From Maribacter algicola (lineage in GTDB: Bacteria > Bacteroidota > Bacteroidia > Flavobacteriales > Flavobacteriaceae): a stretch of 64,000 nt of DNA. A program made the translations under genes and the position numbers. Positions within the stretch are counted from its first letter, which is position 1; each line of letters starts with the position of its first letter. Below the pieces are notes generated by a model. It saw only the letters and a program-made list of their open reading frames with translations. It was not told the origin of the DNA and made no database searches. Below, piece after piece: positions 36,814 to 47,111 of this stretch. The stretch lies in contig NZ_QUSX01000001.1 of assembly GCF_003933245.1 (NCBI RefSeq), forward strand, positions 1,488,001-1,552,000, read 5' to 3'.

Positions 36814-37722
36814 TTATTTGTTTAGGGTTACGACCGTTCTTCGATTCTTGGACTTTCCTTCCTCAGTGGCATTGTCTGCAATGGGTTCCGTTTGTCCTTT
36901 GGAGGAGGTCGTTATCTTTTCTGCCGATATGCCATTGCCCATTAAATAGTCCTTGGCAAAATTGGCCCTGTCCAGTCCAAGCTTCAAGTTGGTCTGGGCC
37001 AATCCGGTATTGTCTGTATGTCCGGTTATGCTCACGGTAGCCTCGGCCACTTTATCCAAATACCTGGAAATATCCGCTACTTTTTGACGTTGCTCCGCAG
37101 ACAAATTGATAGAAGCTTCTGCAGTATTGAAATAAAGAATCAACGGATCCGCATTTATTTTATCGAACAATGCCGAAAGCTCCTCATCCGCCGTTTCAGA
37201 TCTGGTATCAATATTATAGGCAATGGGCCCGTAATAGATGCCGTCCTTGGCAACCATTTCATTTTTAAGTTCACTTAGGACGTTGATATGGACAGAAGGA
37301 ATACCTTGGGCCGCTAAATGGTTTTTGACCGCATTGGCCCTTGCAAGTCCCAGATCTGGATAGGCCGTGTTGTTCTGCTCTTCACTTGTATAATAGCCTA
37401 TTACATTGATTACTTTCTCAGGATTTCCGGAAAAGTAATTCTGTAATTGGCCGATACCGGTTCCAATGCCTGTTGCAAGTGGCATCAAAATCGATGATGA
37501 AGCGACATTAAAATTATAGTTATCATTGATTTCATAGGAAAAATTACCGTCTTTAAAGGCAAAAGGGTAGGATGTTGAGATCACTTCTATTGGAATATCC
37601 GCTTCCTTGGGCGGTTCCTCTACTGCCATTGTTCCACATTCGCTACAATAATTAATGTAGAAATAAGTGCCGGCAATAATGGTAATCAACATCAACAATA
37701 GATTGGTTGTTGTTTTGCTCAT
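36814..37722 (-). CDS. OmpA-family protein with membrane anchor
   Basis: 302 residues. N-terminal helix (LLLMLITIIAGTYFYIN), then a first OmpA-like region (about 60-165, with GLARANAVKNHLAAQGI) and a typical C-terminal OmpA domain (VSITGHTDNTG, NLKLGLDRANFAKDYL, SKNRRTVVTL) that binds peptidoglycan. Two related domains in tandem suggest an internal duplication, the first degenerate. Likely periplasmic and tethered to the inner membrane. Confidence 0.85.
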   Translation of the reverse strand: MSKTTTNLLLMLITIIAGTYFYINYCSECGTMAVEEPPKEADIPIEVISTSYPFAFKDGNFSYEINDNYNFNVASSSILMPLATGIGTGIGQLQNYFSGNPEKVINVIGYYTSEEQNNTAYPDLGLARANAVKNHLAAQGIPSVHINVLSELKNEMVAKDGIYYGPIAYNIDTRSETADEELSALFDKINADPLILYFNTAEASINLSAEQRQKVADISRYLDKVAEATVSITGHTDNTGLAQTNLKLGLDRANFAKDYLMGNGISAEKITTSSKGQTEPIADNATEEGKSKNRRTVVTLNK

Positions 37723-38144
37723 TGTTCATAATAGTTTAGTGTTTGGCACCGAATGTATTAAAAATTTCTTAATTTTTTCCGATTTTTTACGCCTTAATCA
37801 CTAGTAATCAGCAAAAAACAAATTTCCAATTACACAGATATTTTTTCCATTCGTACATCTAGGTTGATCATCGGTATAAATCGGTTTTTAATTAAAATCA
37901 ATTTTTAAGAACTTACTGGAACAAATAATAGGATCTCTATTACTCCCCACCAAGTTGCGGCATTGTAATAGTTAATAGTAATATTTGAGTTAGTTGGTTT
38001 AAGTAAAGGGCTCCATCTTTGTAGTAAGCATGGAGCTTTTTTATTTGGATGTAGAAATGAATAATCAAGGTGTAAAGGGATTGGCTCCAAATATACAATG
38101 ATGTAGAACGCATCTACTTCAATGCGCTACTTTAAGATGTGAAA
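37723..38144. other. Gene-poor interval with one hairpin
   Basis: About 420 bases without a supported gene. AT-rich. The only clear element is the plus-strand terminator-like hairpin at 38010-38042, which has no gene upstream on that strand and may end a small RNA. Confidence 0.5.
38010..38042 (+). terminator. Orphan intrinsic terminator
   Basis: GCTCCAT (38010-38016) pairs with ATGGAGC (38030-38036) over a 13-base loop, followed by six T. No plus-strand gene lies within 1.8 kb upstream, so the transcript it ends would be non-coding. Confidence 0.6.
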
Positions 38145-38279
38145 ATGAATACTATGAAAAAGCTAAAAAAAGGAATTGTTGAAGTTCTCAAATTCGTGTG
38201 TATGTTCGTGGTATTGGGAGTCCAGACCATACTTCAAGGCAGTTGGACATCAAATGGCCCCAATCAAAAAGCGGCCTAA
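38145..38279 (+). CDS. Possible 44-residue membrane microprotein
   Basis: Small frame from ATG at 38145 to TAA at 38277. It has a basic start (MKKLKKGIVE) and one hydrophobic stretch (VLKFVCMFVVLGVQTIL), the layout of a small membrane protein. Its last codons overlap the minus-strand terminator stem of the aldehyde dehydrogenase gene. No strong ribosome site or promoter. Could be chance. Confidence 0.35.
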   Translation: MNTMKKLKKGIVEVLKFVCMFVVLGVQTILQGSWTSNGPNQKAA

Positions 38280-38300
38280 AGTTCAGAACTATAGGCCGCT
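38266..38300 (-). terminator. Terminator after the aldehyde dehydrogenase gene
   Basis: Minus-strand hairpin AGCGGCCTA / TAGGCCGCT extended by AGTTC / GAACT, followed on that strand by five T. Lies 20 bases after the stop at 38320. Confidence 0.85.
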
Positions 38301-38319
38301 GTGTTAGTTGTTGAATTTT

Positions 38320-39873
38320 CTATAAATCAAACTTTATGCCTTGGGCCAGCGGTAATTCGGTGGTATAGTTAATGGTATTGGTTTGTCTTCTCATGTAGAT
38401 TTTCCAGGCATCGGAACCACTTTCACGGCCACCGCCCGTTTCTTTTTCACCACCAAAGGCACCACCAATTTCGGCACCGGAGGTTCCAATATTTACATTC
38501 GCAATACCACAATCACTTCCTGCTACGGAAAGGAATTTTTCCGCTTCACGCAAATTGTTCGTCATAATAGCGGATGAAAGTCCTTGAACCACTCCATTCT
38601 GCATTTCTATGGCATTTTCTACATCGCCGGAATATTTTAGCAAATACAGGACGGGAGCAAAAGTCTCGTGTTGAACGATTTCGTAATCATTGTTGGCTTC
38701 TGCGATGGCGGGCTTTACATAACAACCACTTTCATAGCCCTTACCTTCAAGCACGCCACCTTCAACGATTAGGTTTCCGCCTTCTTCAACAACCCGTTGG
38801 AGAGCTTTTTTGTAAAGGGTGACGGCGTGCGTGTCAATAAGTGGACCTACATGGTTGTTCTGATCCAAGGGATTACCAATTCGCAATTGTTGGTATGCGG
38901 ATACCAAGGCATCTTTTACCGTATCGTATATGGATTCGTGGATAATTAACCTTCTCGTGGAGGTGCATCGCTGTCCTGCGGTACCTACCGCGCCAAAAAC
39001 GGCTCCAATGACCGTCATTTTGATATCCGCATCGGGTGTTACGATAATGGCATTGTTGCCACCCAACTCCAATAAGGATTTTCCCAGCCTAGCGGCCACT
39101 GCTTGGGCCACTATTTTTCCCATGCGGATAGATCCAGTTGCGGATACCAACGGAACCCTTTTGTCCTGTGTCATAAACTCACCTACTTGGTAATCGCCAT
39201 TGATAAGGCATGAAATACCCTCGGGGAGATTGTTTTCCTTGAAAACGGCCGCCGCAATGTTCTGGCAGGCAATCCCGCATAAGGGCGTTTTTTCCGACGG
39301 TTTCCAAATACATACGTCCCCACATACCCAAGCCAAGGCCGTATTCCAGGCCCAAACGGCCACGGGAAAGTTAAAGGCAGAAATTATCCCTACGACTCCC
39401 AAGGAATGGTATTGCTCGTACATTCTGTGTCCGGGGCGTTCGGAGTGCATGGTAAGTCCGTGGAGTTGTCGTGATAGGCCCACCGCAAAATCACAAATGT
39501 CTATCATTTCCTGAACTTCTCCCAAGCCCTCTTGATAACTTTTACCCATTTCAAAGGAAACCAGCTTACCCAGGGGCTCCTTTAGCTCCCGAAGCTTATT
39601 GCCAAATTGACGTACGATTTCCCCACGTTGGGGAGCGGGCATTTTTCTCCAAATTTTAAAGGCATTGGTGGCCTTCTCCATCACTTTTTCGTAGTCCTCT
39701 CTGGAGGTTGATTTTACCTTGCCTATTAAAGAACCGTCAACAGGCGAATAGGATTCGATAGTATTTCCCGTTGCAAAATTTTCTATGCCCGTTGAAGAGC
39801 CGTTGTTGTTTTCTTTTAGGCCTAAGGCCGATAAGGCATCCACTATTCCAAATTCTTTAGCAATTTCTGACAT
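38320..39873 (-). CDS. Aldehyde dehydrogenase, ALDH7 (piperideine-6-carboxylate type)
   Basis: 517-residue NAD(P)-dependent dehydrogenase. Active-site glutamate in LELGGNNAIIV and cysteine in AGQRCTSTRR. SAFNFPVAVWAWN and WKPSEKTPL are typical of antiquitin/P6C dehydrogenases of lysine breakdown. The neighbouring 3-hydroxyanthranilate dioxygenase gene raises the alternative that it acts on an aldehyde of tryptophan breakdown, but the sequence looks like ALDH7, not AMSDH. Confidence 0.85.
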   Translation of the reverse strand: MSEIAKEFGIVDALSALGLKENNNGSSTGIENFATGNTIESYSPVDGSLIGKVKSTSREDYEKVMEKATNAFKIWRKMPAPQRGEIVRQFGNKLRELKEPLGKLVSFEMGKSYQEGLGEVQEMIDICDFAVGLSRQLHGLTMHSERPGHRMYEQYHSLGVVGIISAFNFPVAVWAWNTALAWVCGDVCIWKPSEKTPLCGIACQNIAAAVFKENNLPEGISCLINGDYQVGEFMTQDKRVPLVSATGSIRMGKIVAQAVAARLGKSLLELGGNNAIIVTPDADIKMTVIGAVFGAVGTAGQRCTSTRRLIIHESIYDTVKDALVSAYQQLRIGNPLDQNNHVGPLIDTHAVTLYKKALQRVVEEGGNLIVEGGVLEGKGYESGCYVKPAIAEANNDYEIVQHETFAPVLYLLKYSGDVENAIEMQNGVVQGLSSAIMTNNLREAEKFLSVAGSDCGIANVNIGTSGAEIGGAFGGEKETGGGRESGSDAWKIYMRRQTNTINYTTELPLAQGIKFDL

Positions 39874-39934
39874 TTGTAACTTTTTTATCCTCTGATGTTA
39901 TATTTAAACAAAAATACGAAGAATAGTTTGCTCT

Positions 39935-40309
39935 TTACAAACCAAACTTAAGGGTGGACCAAACGATGATTCCCAACAATGCAGGGAGCCCCTGTAGGTA
40001 AAATATTTTTTTTGAGACGGAAATTGCCCCATATACACCAGCAATAAAGACGCAGGCCAAAAAGAAAAGGGCAATATTTACGGTCCATTCCGGCGAGGAT
40101 ATGGTCAAGGACCACAATAGACCTGCGGCCAAAAATCCATTGTACAATCCCTGGTTGGCCGCCATACTTTTTGTGGGTTCGAATAAATCCGAAGGAAAAT
40201 TCCTGAAGACTTTTTTGGCCTTGGTCGTCCAAGCGAACATTTCCAACCACAGGAAATAACAATGCAGCATGGCCACGAGTAGGGTAATTATCTTGGCAAC
40301 TACTAACAT
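39935..40309 (-). CDS. DUF1304 membrane protein
   Basis: 124 residues, four hydrophobic segments, with the family features LHCYFLWLEMFAW and MAANQGLYNGFLAAGL. Unknown role. Shares one base with the haaO stop (TAATG-type overlap), so it is co-translated with the dioxygenase gene. Confidence 0.85.
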   Translation of the reverse strand: MLVVAKIITLLVAMLHCYFLWLEMFAWTTKAKKVFRNFPSDLFEPTKSMAANQGLYNGFLAAGLLWSLTISSPEWTVNIALFFLACVFIAGVYGAISVSKKIFYLQGLPALLGIIVWSTLKFGL

Positions 40310-40851
40310 TACGCTTCTTTAGCCATATAACGTTCGTCTACGGGCATGACCGTTCCACAGGTGTCACAGGTCCTCAATGCCTCGGAACTATAAAAATGAT
40401 TAAAATGTCGCAAAAAATCCTTTTCAATATCGTGAAGGGTGAAATAGGCTTCGTAGAGTTTATGGTTGCAATTGTCACAAAACCATAGTAAACCGTCATC
40501 CACGTTCATGTCTGCTCGCTTTCTCTCTATGACAAGTCCTATGGAGTTTTCATGTCTTACGGGCGAATGGGGAACCTTGGCAGGATGCAGGTACATGTCT
40601 CCAGGGCCCAATTTCATGGTTTTCTTTTTGCCATCCTCCTGAATGTGAACTTCAATAGTACCCTCCAACTGATAAAAAAGCTCCTCAGTTTCATTATAGT
40701 GGTAATCTTTTCTAGCATTGGGGCCCGCCACGACCATAACAATGTAATCACCAGCGTCCTTATACAGGTTTTTGTTGCCTACTGGGGGTTTTAACGTTTG
40801 TCTGTTTTCCTCAATCCATTGATTGAGGTTGAATGGAGGTTTTATTCCCAT
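40309..40851 (-). CDS. 3-hydroxyanthranilate 3,4-dioxygenase
   Basis: Opens the ring of 3-hydroxyanthranilate in the kynurenine pathway, toward NAD or tryptophan breakdown. The 180-residue cupin has iron ligands H51, E57 and H95 and the extra rubredoxin-like metal site C125, C128, C162 and C165, the same positions as in the Cupriavidus enzyme. First gene of a pair with DUF1304. Other kynurenine genes are not in the window. Confidence 0.95.
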   Translation of the reverse strand: MGIKPPFNLNQWIEENRQTLKPPVGNKNLYKDAGDYIVMVVAGPNARKDYHYNETEELFYQLEGTIEVHIQEDGKKKTMKLGPGDMYLHPAKVPHSPVRHENSIGLVIERKRADMNVDDGLLWFCDNCNHKLYEAYFTLHDIEKDFLRHFNHFYSSEALRTCDTCGTVMPVDERYMAKEA

Positions 40852-40906
40852 AATCTTAGTTTTTCTAAAGGTAAAAAAAGTGAAGAACTAATTGGGAAAT
40901 GGTCAT

Positions 40907-40933
40907 AAAAAAACCCTTGCTCTCACAAGGGTT
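40907..40933 (-). terminator. Terminator after the first CAP-domain lipoprotein gene
   Basis: AACCCTTG / CAAGGGTT stem with a six-base loop, followed on the minus strand by seven T. Sits 29 bases after the stop at 40962. Confidence 0.85.
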
Positions 40934-40961
40934 CCATGGCAAAATCAAATCAGTAATAACC

Positions 40962-41456
40962 TTATCTAACAAAAATTTGTGTGAAGTACAACTCTCCCTC
41001 TTCGTCAGGGAGGATACTCAAAGCGGAATGGGTGTAATCCCCTTCCAAGTTTTTTCTATGGTTTGGGCTGTCCAACCAAGCTTCAAAGGCTTCGGCAACC
41101 GTATCATAATCCTTGGCTACATTTTCAGAAACATCGCTTGCCCCTGTTTTGTCTGATATGCTCTTGGCCCTTTGTTCAAAGTTGGCATGACTGGTCTGTC
41201 CTTTATCGATCATGTACCTTGTATGCTCTTTGGCATAATGATAGGAAACACTTTCAAATTGAAGTTCGTTGAGTCCTATAGATAATCTATGTTCGTTCAC
41301 CAAATCAAACAGCTCGTTTTCCCGTGCTGTTTGAATATTGGAGGCAACGGTTATGCTCAAATTGCTTTGCTCTTCCATTTCTATATATGCGTCCTTTGAA
41401 CAGGATTGAACTGCTATAAGGACCAATACATAGAACATTTTTTCAATTGTTCTCAT
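40962..41456 (-). CDS. CAP-domain lipoprotein
   Basis: 164 residues. Lipoprotein signal (FYVLVLIAVQSC). A CAP/SCP domain follows: NEHRLSIGLNELQF, HYAKEHTRYM, SHANFEQRA, ENVAKDYDTVAEAFEAW, SPNHRKNLEGDYTHSALS. Bacterial CAP proteins bind small or lipid ligands or act in the envelope; activity unknown. A paralogue with the same layout lies upstream (41661-42140). Confidence 0.88.
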   Translation of the reverse strand: MRTIEKMFYVLVLIAVQSCSKDAYIEMEEQSNLSITVASNIQTARENELFDLVNEHRLSIGLNELQFESVSYHYAKEHTRYMIDKGQTSHANFEQRAKSISDKTGASDVSENVAKDYDTVAEAFEAWLDSPNHRKNLEGDYTHSALSILPDEEGELYFTQIFVR

Positions 41457-41660
41457 TCCGGGGGATTTCTATTCTATGGGGCAAAGGTATCCCCAAATGA
41501 AATCTGAAACGATATTTTATCTTTATGGTGGACAACAAATTCGGTGATAAGACAAACACCGTAAAATAGACGATAATCGACTAACTACGTGTTCTTTTTA
41601 CCGACTTTTTATAGCCATTCCCAGTAAGTGTATTGAGAATACGGGCATTGAAAGCTACAC

Positions 41661-42140
41661 CTATTCCTGATAGAAAAGCTGTGTATAGTAAAATTCGCCT
41701 TGGGCATTCTTTTTTACGCTAACCGCTGTATGTGAAAATTCGCCTTCCATGGTCTTCTTATGGCTGCTACTTTGATACCATCCCTCAAAGGCTTCCATGG
41801 CCGTATCGTAATCCTTGGCCACATTTTCCGCTACCATTTTTACGGTAACCTCAGAATTAATGCTGGACGCCCTAGCGCTAAAATTGTCATGGCTTAAACT
41901 GCCTTTGGCTATCATGTAGTCCGTATGTTTGTTCGCATACTTGTAGGCGATTTCGCTGAACTCAAGTTTGTTCAGGCCTAAAGAAACTCTGTGATCGTTG
42001 ACTATGCTCAGTACTTCCTGTTCCAGAAATGCGTTATTTTGAGCTTCCTCAATAATTGTATCGTCCTGCAATGGTTCGGCCGTACAAGAATGGAGCAATA
42101 CAAACAACACTGGGATAGCGAATAGCAATCTCATTTTCAT
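41661..42140 (-). CDS. CAP-domain lipoprotein (paralogue)
   Basis: 159 residues with lipobox LLHSC. CAP domain closely like the downstream gene: NDHRVSLGLNKLEF, YKYANKHTDYMIAKG, SHDNFSARA, ENVAKDYDTAMEAFEGW. The pair arose by tandem duplication. A 204-base gap without a terminator separates them, so each may have its own promoter. Confidence 0.88.
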   Translation of the reverse strand: MKMRLLFAIPVLFVLLHSCTAEPLQDDTIIEEAQNNAFLEQEVLSIVNDHRVSLGLNKLEFSEIAYKYANKHTDYMIAKGSLSHDNFSARASSINSEVTVKMVAENVAKDYDTAMEAFEGWYQSSSHKKTMEGEFSHTAVSVKKNAQGEFYYTQLFYQE

Positions 42141-42343
42141 ATAGTGTTCTATTTGTAAGCAGGCCGTTCAGGATAGCTTCGTAGGAAAGTAAGATAGGGT
42201 TTCTGTTCTCGTGTTGATCGGGGATACCAACATGGTAATATTAGCTAAAAAAGAAGTGACCAAGGGTTATTTCACCCAATTATTCGACCAACTGTCTAAA
42301 TTTTGGGAATAAATGTTTTGGCAGGAACAACTTAGACCGAATT

Positions 42344-42850
42344 CTAAACATCGGAAGATTCCGTTAATTCTCCTTGTAATACGGTATCGAATAAAAACCC
42401 CCCAATATCTATCAAGGGTGCATAAAGCACGGATGTTGCTTTCATTTCCTGTGAGGGAAGTTCAAAATTTGCGTCAAGCCGCTTAATAAATACCAATAGG
42501 GCACCCAAAATGACGGTAACTTTAAGTATGCCAAATATAGCTCCTGCCAGTTTGTTTAGAATGCCCAACATGGCTATATCGATTATTTTGGTCAATATCT
42601 TTCCCAGAAGATGTACGGCCATCACGATTAAAATAAAAGTAATGACCAAAGCGGCAATATTGATGAACTTTTCATCCCAGTCCATTCTTTCGGATAAATA
42701 ATCACCCGCGATGTACGAAAAATGAATCGCTCCATAAATACCTGCAATAATGGCAATGATAGAGGCTATCTCCACCAAAAGACCATTGCTAAGTCCTTTC
42801 CAAAGACCCCATAAAAGAAGCAATCCCAGTACAATGTCCAAAAAATTCAT
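42344..42850 (-). CDS. CvpA family membrane protein
   Basis: 168 residues with four hydrophobic segments (FLDIVLGLLLLWGLWKGLSNG, IASIIAIIAGIYGAI, ALVITFILIVMAVHLLGKIL, LAGAIFGILKVTVILGALLVF). Matches the CvpA/colicin V production family, which is involved in envelope integrity. Monocistronic. A perfect -7 box TATATTTG lies at 42865-42872. Confidence 0.88.
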   Translation of the reverse strand: MNFLDIVLGLLLLWGLWKGLSNGLLVEIASIIAIIAGIYGAIHFSYIAGDYLSERMDWDEKFINIAALVITFILIVMAVHLLGKILTKIIDIAMLGILNKLAGAIFGILKVTVILGALLVFIKRLDANFELPSQEMKATSVLYAPLIDIGGFLFDTVLQGELTESSDV

Positions 42851-42864
42851 TTCACCAGTTTCAA

Positions 42865-42872
42865 CAAATATA
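42865..42872 (-). promoter_or_regulatory. Bacteroidota -7 box for cvpA
   Basis: Minus-strand TATATTTG, exact match to TAnnTTTG, 15 bases before the start codon. Confidence 0.4.
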
Positions 42873-42933
42873 AAACTTTAGATTAGTACCTTTATACCTT
42901 TCAAATACTATCAATACATTCTAACGAATTTCT

Positions 42934-43290
42934 ATGGCCAGGGATATTTTATTGAAAGAAAGATGGGAAGTATTGGTGCAAAAATTGTCCAGTAGATTTT
43001 CTGATGGAGATCCCTTAGAGCTGGATGCCATTATATACTTGGTAGGTGTGCAGGAGCTTGGTCAATACCACAGAAAGTACAAGAAAGACGACAAATTGGA
43101 TTTGATGCATATTGCTATTTGCCGATTGTTGGAACCGTATGGGTATTATGAATTTGATTTTTTCGATGATGATGGTTGGCCACATTATAAAATCAAGGAA
43201 AATCTTCCACCCTTAAAGGCAGGTGAGCAGGCCGTTTTAATGAAAGAGGCCATTGTAGATTATTTTTTAGAAAAGGAGTTTATCGACTAG
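42934..43290 (+). CDS. Conserved hypothetical protein
   Basis: 118 residues, acidic, no signal or membrane segment. Contains LDAIIYLVGVQELGQYHRKY and CRLLEPYGYYEFDFFDDDGWPHYK, with a cluster of aromatic and aspartate residues. No family name known to me. The ABM-domain gene starts immediately after its stop (TAGATG), so the two are translated from one message. Confidence 0.72.
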   Translation: MARDILLKERWEVLVQKLSSRFSDGDPLELDAIIYLVGVQELGQYHRKYKKDDKLDLMHIAICRLLEPYGYYEFDFFDDDGWPHYKIKENLPPLKAGEQAVLMKEAIVDYFLEKEFID

Positions 43291-43596
43291 ATGAAAACCA
43301 AACCCTATTATGCCGTAATATTCACTTCCGTTCGTACGGATGGTGATAAAGGTTATTCGAAAATGGCAGAGGCCATGGATGAATTGGCCAAAACCCAACC
43401 CGGCTATCTGGGCATTGAAAGTGCTAGGGAAGATATTGGGATTACTGTCAGTTACTGGGAAAGTCTGGAGGCCATTGCCCATTGGAAAAGCAATTCTGAA
43501 CATATGTTTGCCCAGTCCAAGGGAATTAGTGACTGGTATCAAAATTATACCGTTAGAATTTGCAAGGTGGAACGGGAGTACTCTTGGGAAAAGTAA
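43291..43596 (+). CDS. Antibiotic biosynthesis monooxygenase (ABM) domain protein
   Basis: 101 residues with the dimeric ferredoxin-like ABM fold: AVIFTSVRTDGDKGYSKM, QPGYLGIESAREDIGITVSYWES, WKSNSEHMFAQ. Family members include heme or quinone monooxygenases but many are of unknown function. Abuts the upstream hypothetical gene. Confidence 0.85.
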   Translation: MKTKPYYAVIFTSVRTDGDKGYSKMAEAMDELAKTQPGYLGIESAREDIGITVSYWESLEAIAHWKSNSEHMFAQSKGISDWYQNYTVRICKVEREYSWEK

Positions 43597-43629
43597 AATC
43601 ACGTACCCATTAGGGAATGCACCATTTCT

Positions 43630-45187
<1,558 letters not shown>

Positions 45188-45270
45188 GCCCGTTATTTTA
45201 TCATTAAATTAAGGATTAAGGAGGTTCATGAGGCTGAGCTACATCGTACCTTTATGGAAGAAAGAAAGTT

Positions 45271-46938
45271 ATGCAGCATATAGAGTTTACCAATTTAAAC
45301 CGCGAGAAATATATTGAACGATTAAAAACCGAATCTTTTGATCTGGTGATTATCGGAGGAGGGATTACCGGGGCAGGTATTGCGTTGGATGCAGCATCCA
45401 GGGGCTTGAAAGTAGCTTTGCTGGAAAAAAATGATTTCGCATCCGGTACCAGTAGCAAGTCCACCAAATTGATACACGGGGGCTTACGCTATTTAAAACA
45501 ATTCGATTTTTGGCTGGTCAAGGAAGTGGGTTCTGAAAGGGCCATTGTACATAAATTGGCTCCGCATCTTGTTCTCCCTGAAAAAATGTTGTTGCCATTG
45601 ATTGAAAACGGCTCTTACGGGAAATGGCTGACTTCTATCGGACTAAAGGTATACGATATTTTGGCCCAGGTTTCGGGTGATGATAAACGGCAAATGTTGG
45701 AGAAGAAGGAAGCCTTAAAATTGGAACCCCTTTTGCCCAAAAAGATATTGAACGGAGCGGGTTATTATGCCGAATATAGAACGGACGATGCCCGGCTCAC
45801 CATTGAAAATATAAAGACAAGCTTACTTTTCGGTGCGCAGGCCTTGAACTACGCCTTGGTAACCGATTTTTTGTATAAAAATGAAAAGGTTGCGGGTGTA
45901 AAAGTAAAGGATGAGGTTACAGGGACGGATTTCGAAATCAAGTCCAAATACGTCATTAGTGCTGCAGGACCTTGGGTAGACGACCTTAGGGTGCTCAACA
46001 ATTCCAAAAAGGGTAAGCAACTGCATCTGACCAAAGGGGTACATTTGGTTTTTCCATATGAAAAGCTTCCTGTAAAACAATCCGTTTATTTTGATATTCC
46101 CGATGGCCGAATGATGTTCGCCATACCAAGGGGGAAGATAACCTATGTAGGTACTACGGATACCAATTATAATGACAACAAGGACAAAGTGCGTACGGAT
46201 ATTGCCGATGCTATCTATCTTATTTCGGCGGTGAACAATATGTTCCCGGACATCAATCTGGAACTGGATGATATTGTTTCTTCCTGGGCAGGTCTACGTC
46301 CCTTGATTCATGAGGAAGGGAAATCGGCCTCCGAACTTTCTAGAAAAGATGAAATATTTGTGTCGGATACGGGGCTGATCAGTATCGCTGGGGGAAAACT
46401 TACGGGATACCGAAAAATGGCGGAACGTGTGGTAGACCGTGTAGTGGAAAAACTAAAGCTGGAATACGAAACCGAGACCAAGAAATGCTATACGGACAAG
46501 ATTTCGCTCTGCGGAAACGACAACTTCAAAAAATACAAACATGTAAAAAAGTATATCGATTCGGTCTATGAACGAATCAAACCCCACGGCTTCACCAAAC
46601 ACGACGCTTGGTTTTTAGTGACGAATTATGGGGAACAAACGGAATCCATTTTGGAACGGTACGAAAAACGCACGGAAAAGGACAACCCCACCAAGCTTAT
46701 TTTGGCCGAACTAGAGTATGGCATCCATAACGAAATGGTACAGAACCCCATGGACTTCTTCATCAGACGTACGGGCCGACTCTATTTTGATATTGAGAGT
46801 ATTACCCTTTATATGGATCCTGTGCTAAAGGAATTCAAAAAGATTTTCAAAACTGATGATGTTCAACTAACGGCTTGGCAGGAAACCTTGGAGAATGAAA
46901 TCAAGGAACATTCAGATTTTTCTTTGAACAGGGGGTGA
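45271..46938 (+). CDS. glpD: FAD-dependent glycerol-3-phosphate dehydrogenase
   Basis: Oxidises glycerol 3-phosphate to dihydroxyacetone phosphate, passing electrons to the quinone pool. 555 residues. FAD loop IIGGGITGAGIALDAASRG, STKLIHGGLRYLKQFDF, and the substrate region with YVGTTDTNY. Membrane-associated. Works in series with GlpK in the same transcription unit. Confidence 0.95.
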   Translation: MQHIEFTNLNREKYIERLKTESFDLVIIGGGITGAGIALDAASRGLKVALLEKNDFASGTSSKSTKLIHGGLRYLKQFDFWLVKEVGSERAIVHKLAPHLVLPEKMLLPLIENGSYGKWLTSIGLKVYDILAQVSGDDKRQMLEKKEALKLEPLLPKKILNGAGYYAEYRTDDARLTIENIKTSLLFGAQALNYALVTDFLYKNEKVAGVKVKDEVTGTDFEIKSKYVISAAGPWVDDLRVLNNSKKGKQLHLTKGVHLVFPYEKLPVKQSVYFDIPDGRMMFAIPRGKITYVGTTDTNYNDNKDKVRTDIADAIYLISAVNNMFPDINLELDDIVSSWAGLRPLIHEEGKSASELSRKDEIFVSDTGLISIAGGKLTGYRKMAERVVDRVVEKLKLEYETETKKCYTDKISLCGNDNFKKYKHVKKYIDSVYERIKPHGFTKHDAWFLVTNYGEQTESILERYEKRTEKDNPTKLILAELEYGIHNEMVQNPMDFFIRRTGRLYFDIESITLYMDPVLKEFKKIFKTDDVQLTAWQETLENEIKEHSDFSLNRG

Positions 46939-46980
46939 TTTTTTGTTCATTTTTCTTTAGGAAGTTATTTTTTATCCGAG

Positions 46981-47007
46981 CATACCAGCAATTGTACTGC
47001 TGGTATG
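46981..47007. terminator. Hairpin between glpD and gpsA
   Basis: Perfect 10-bp stem CATACCAGCA / TGCTGGTATG with a seven-base loop, 43 bases after the glpD stop. No T run on either strand, so it is a stem-loop 3' end or RNA stabiliser rather than a classic terminator. Confidence 0.5.
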
Positions 47008-47111
47008 GTTATACAATGTTAAGAATCCTATTTTAATGTATAACCGCAGTTTACTCAAAAAAGGTATTTGAAAATGGTAGCAAAAATTTCCCCTTCGGGG
47101 CTAGGGGGTTT

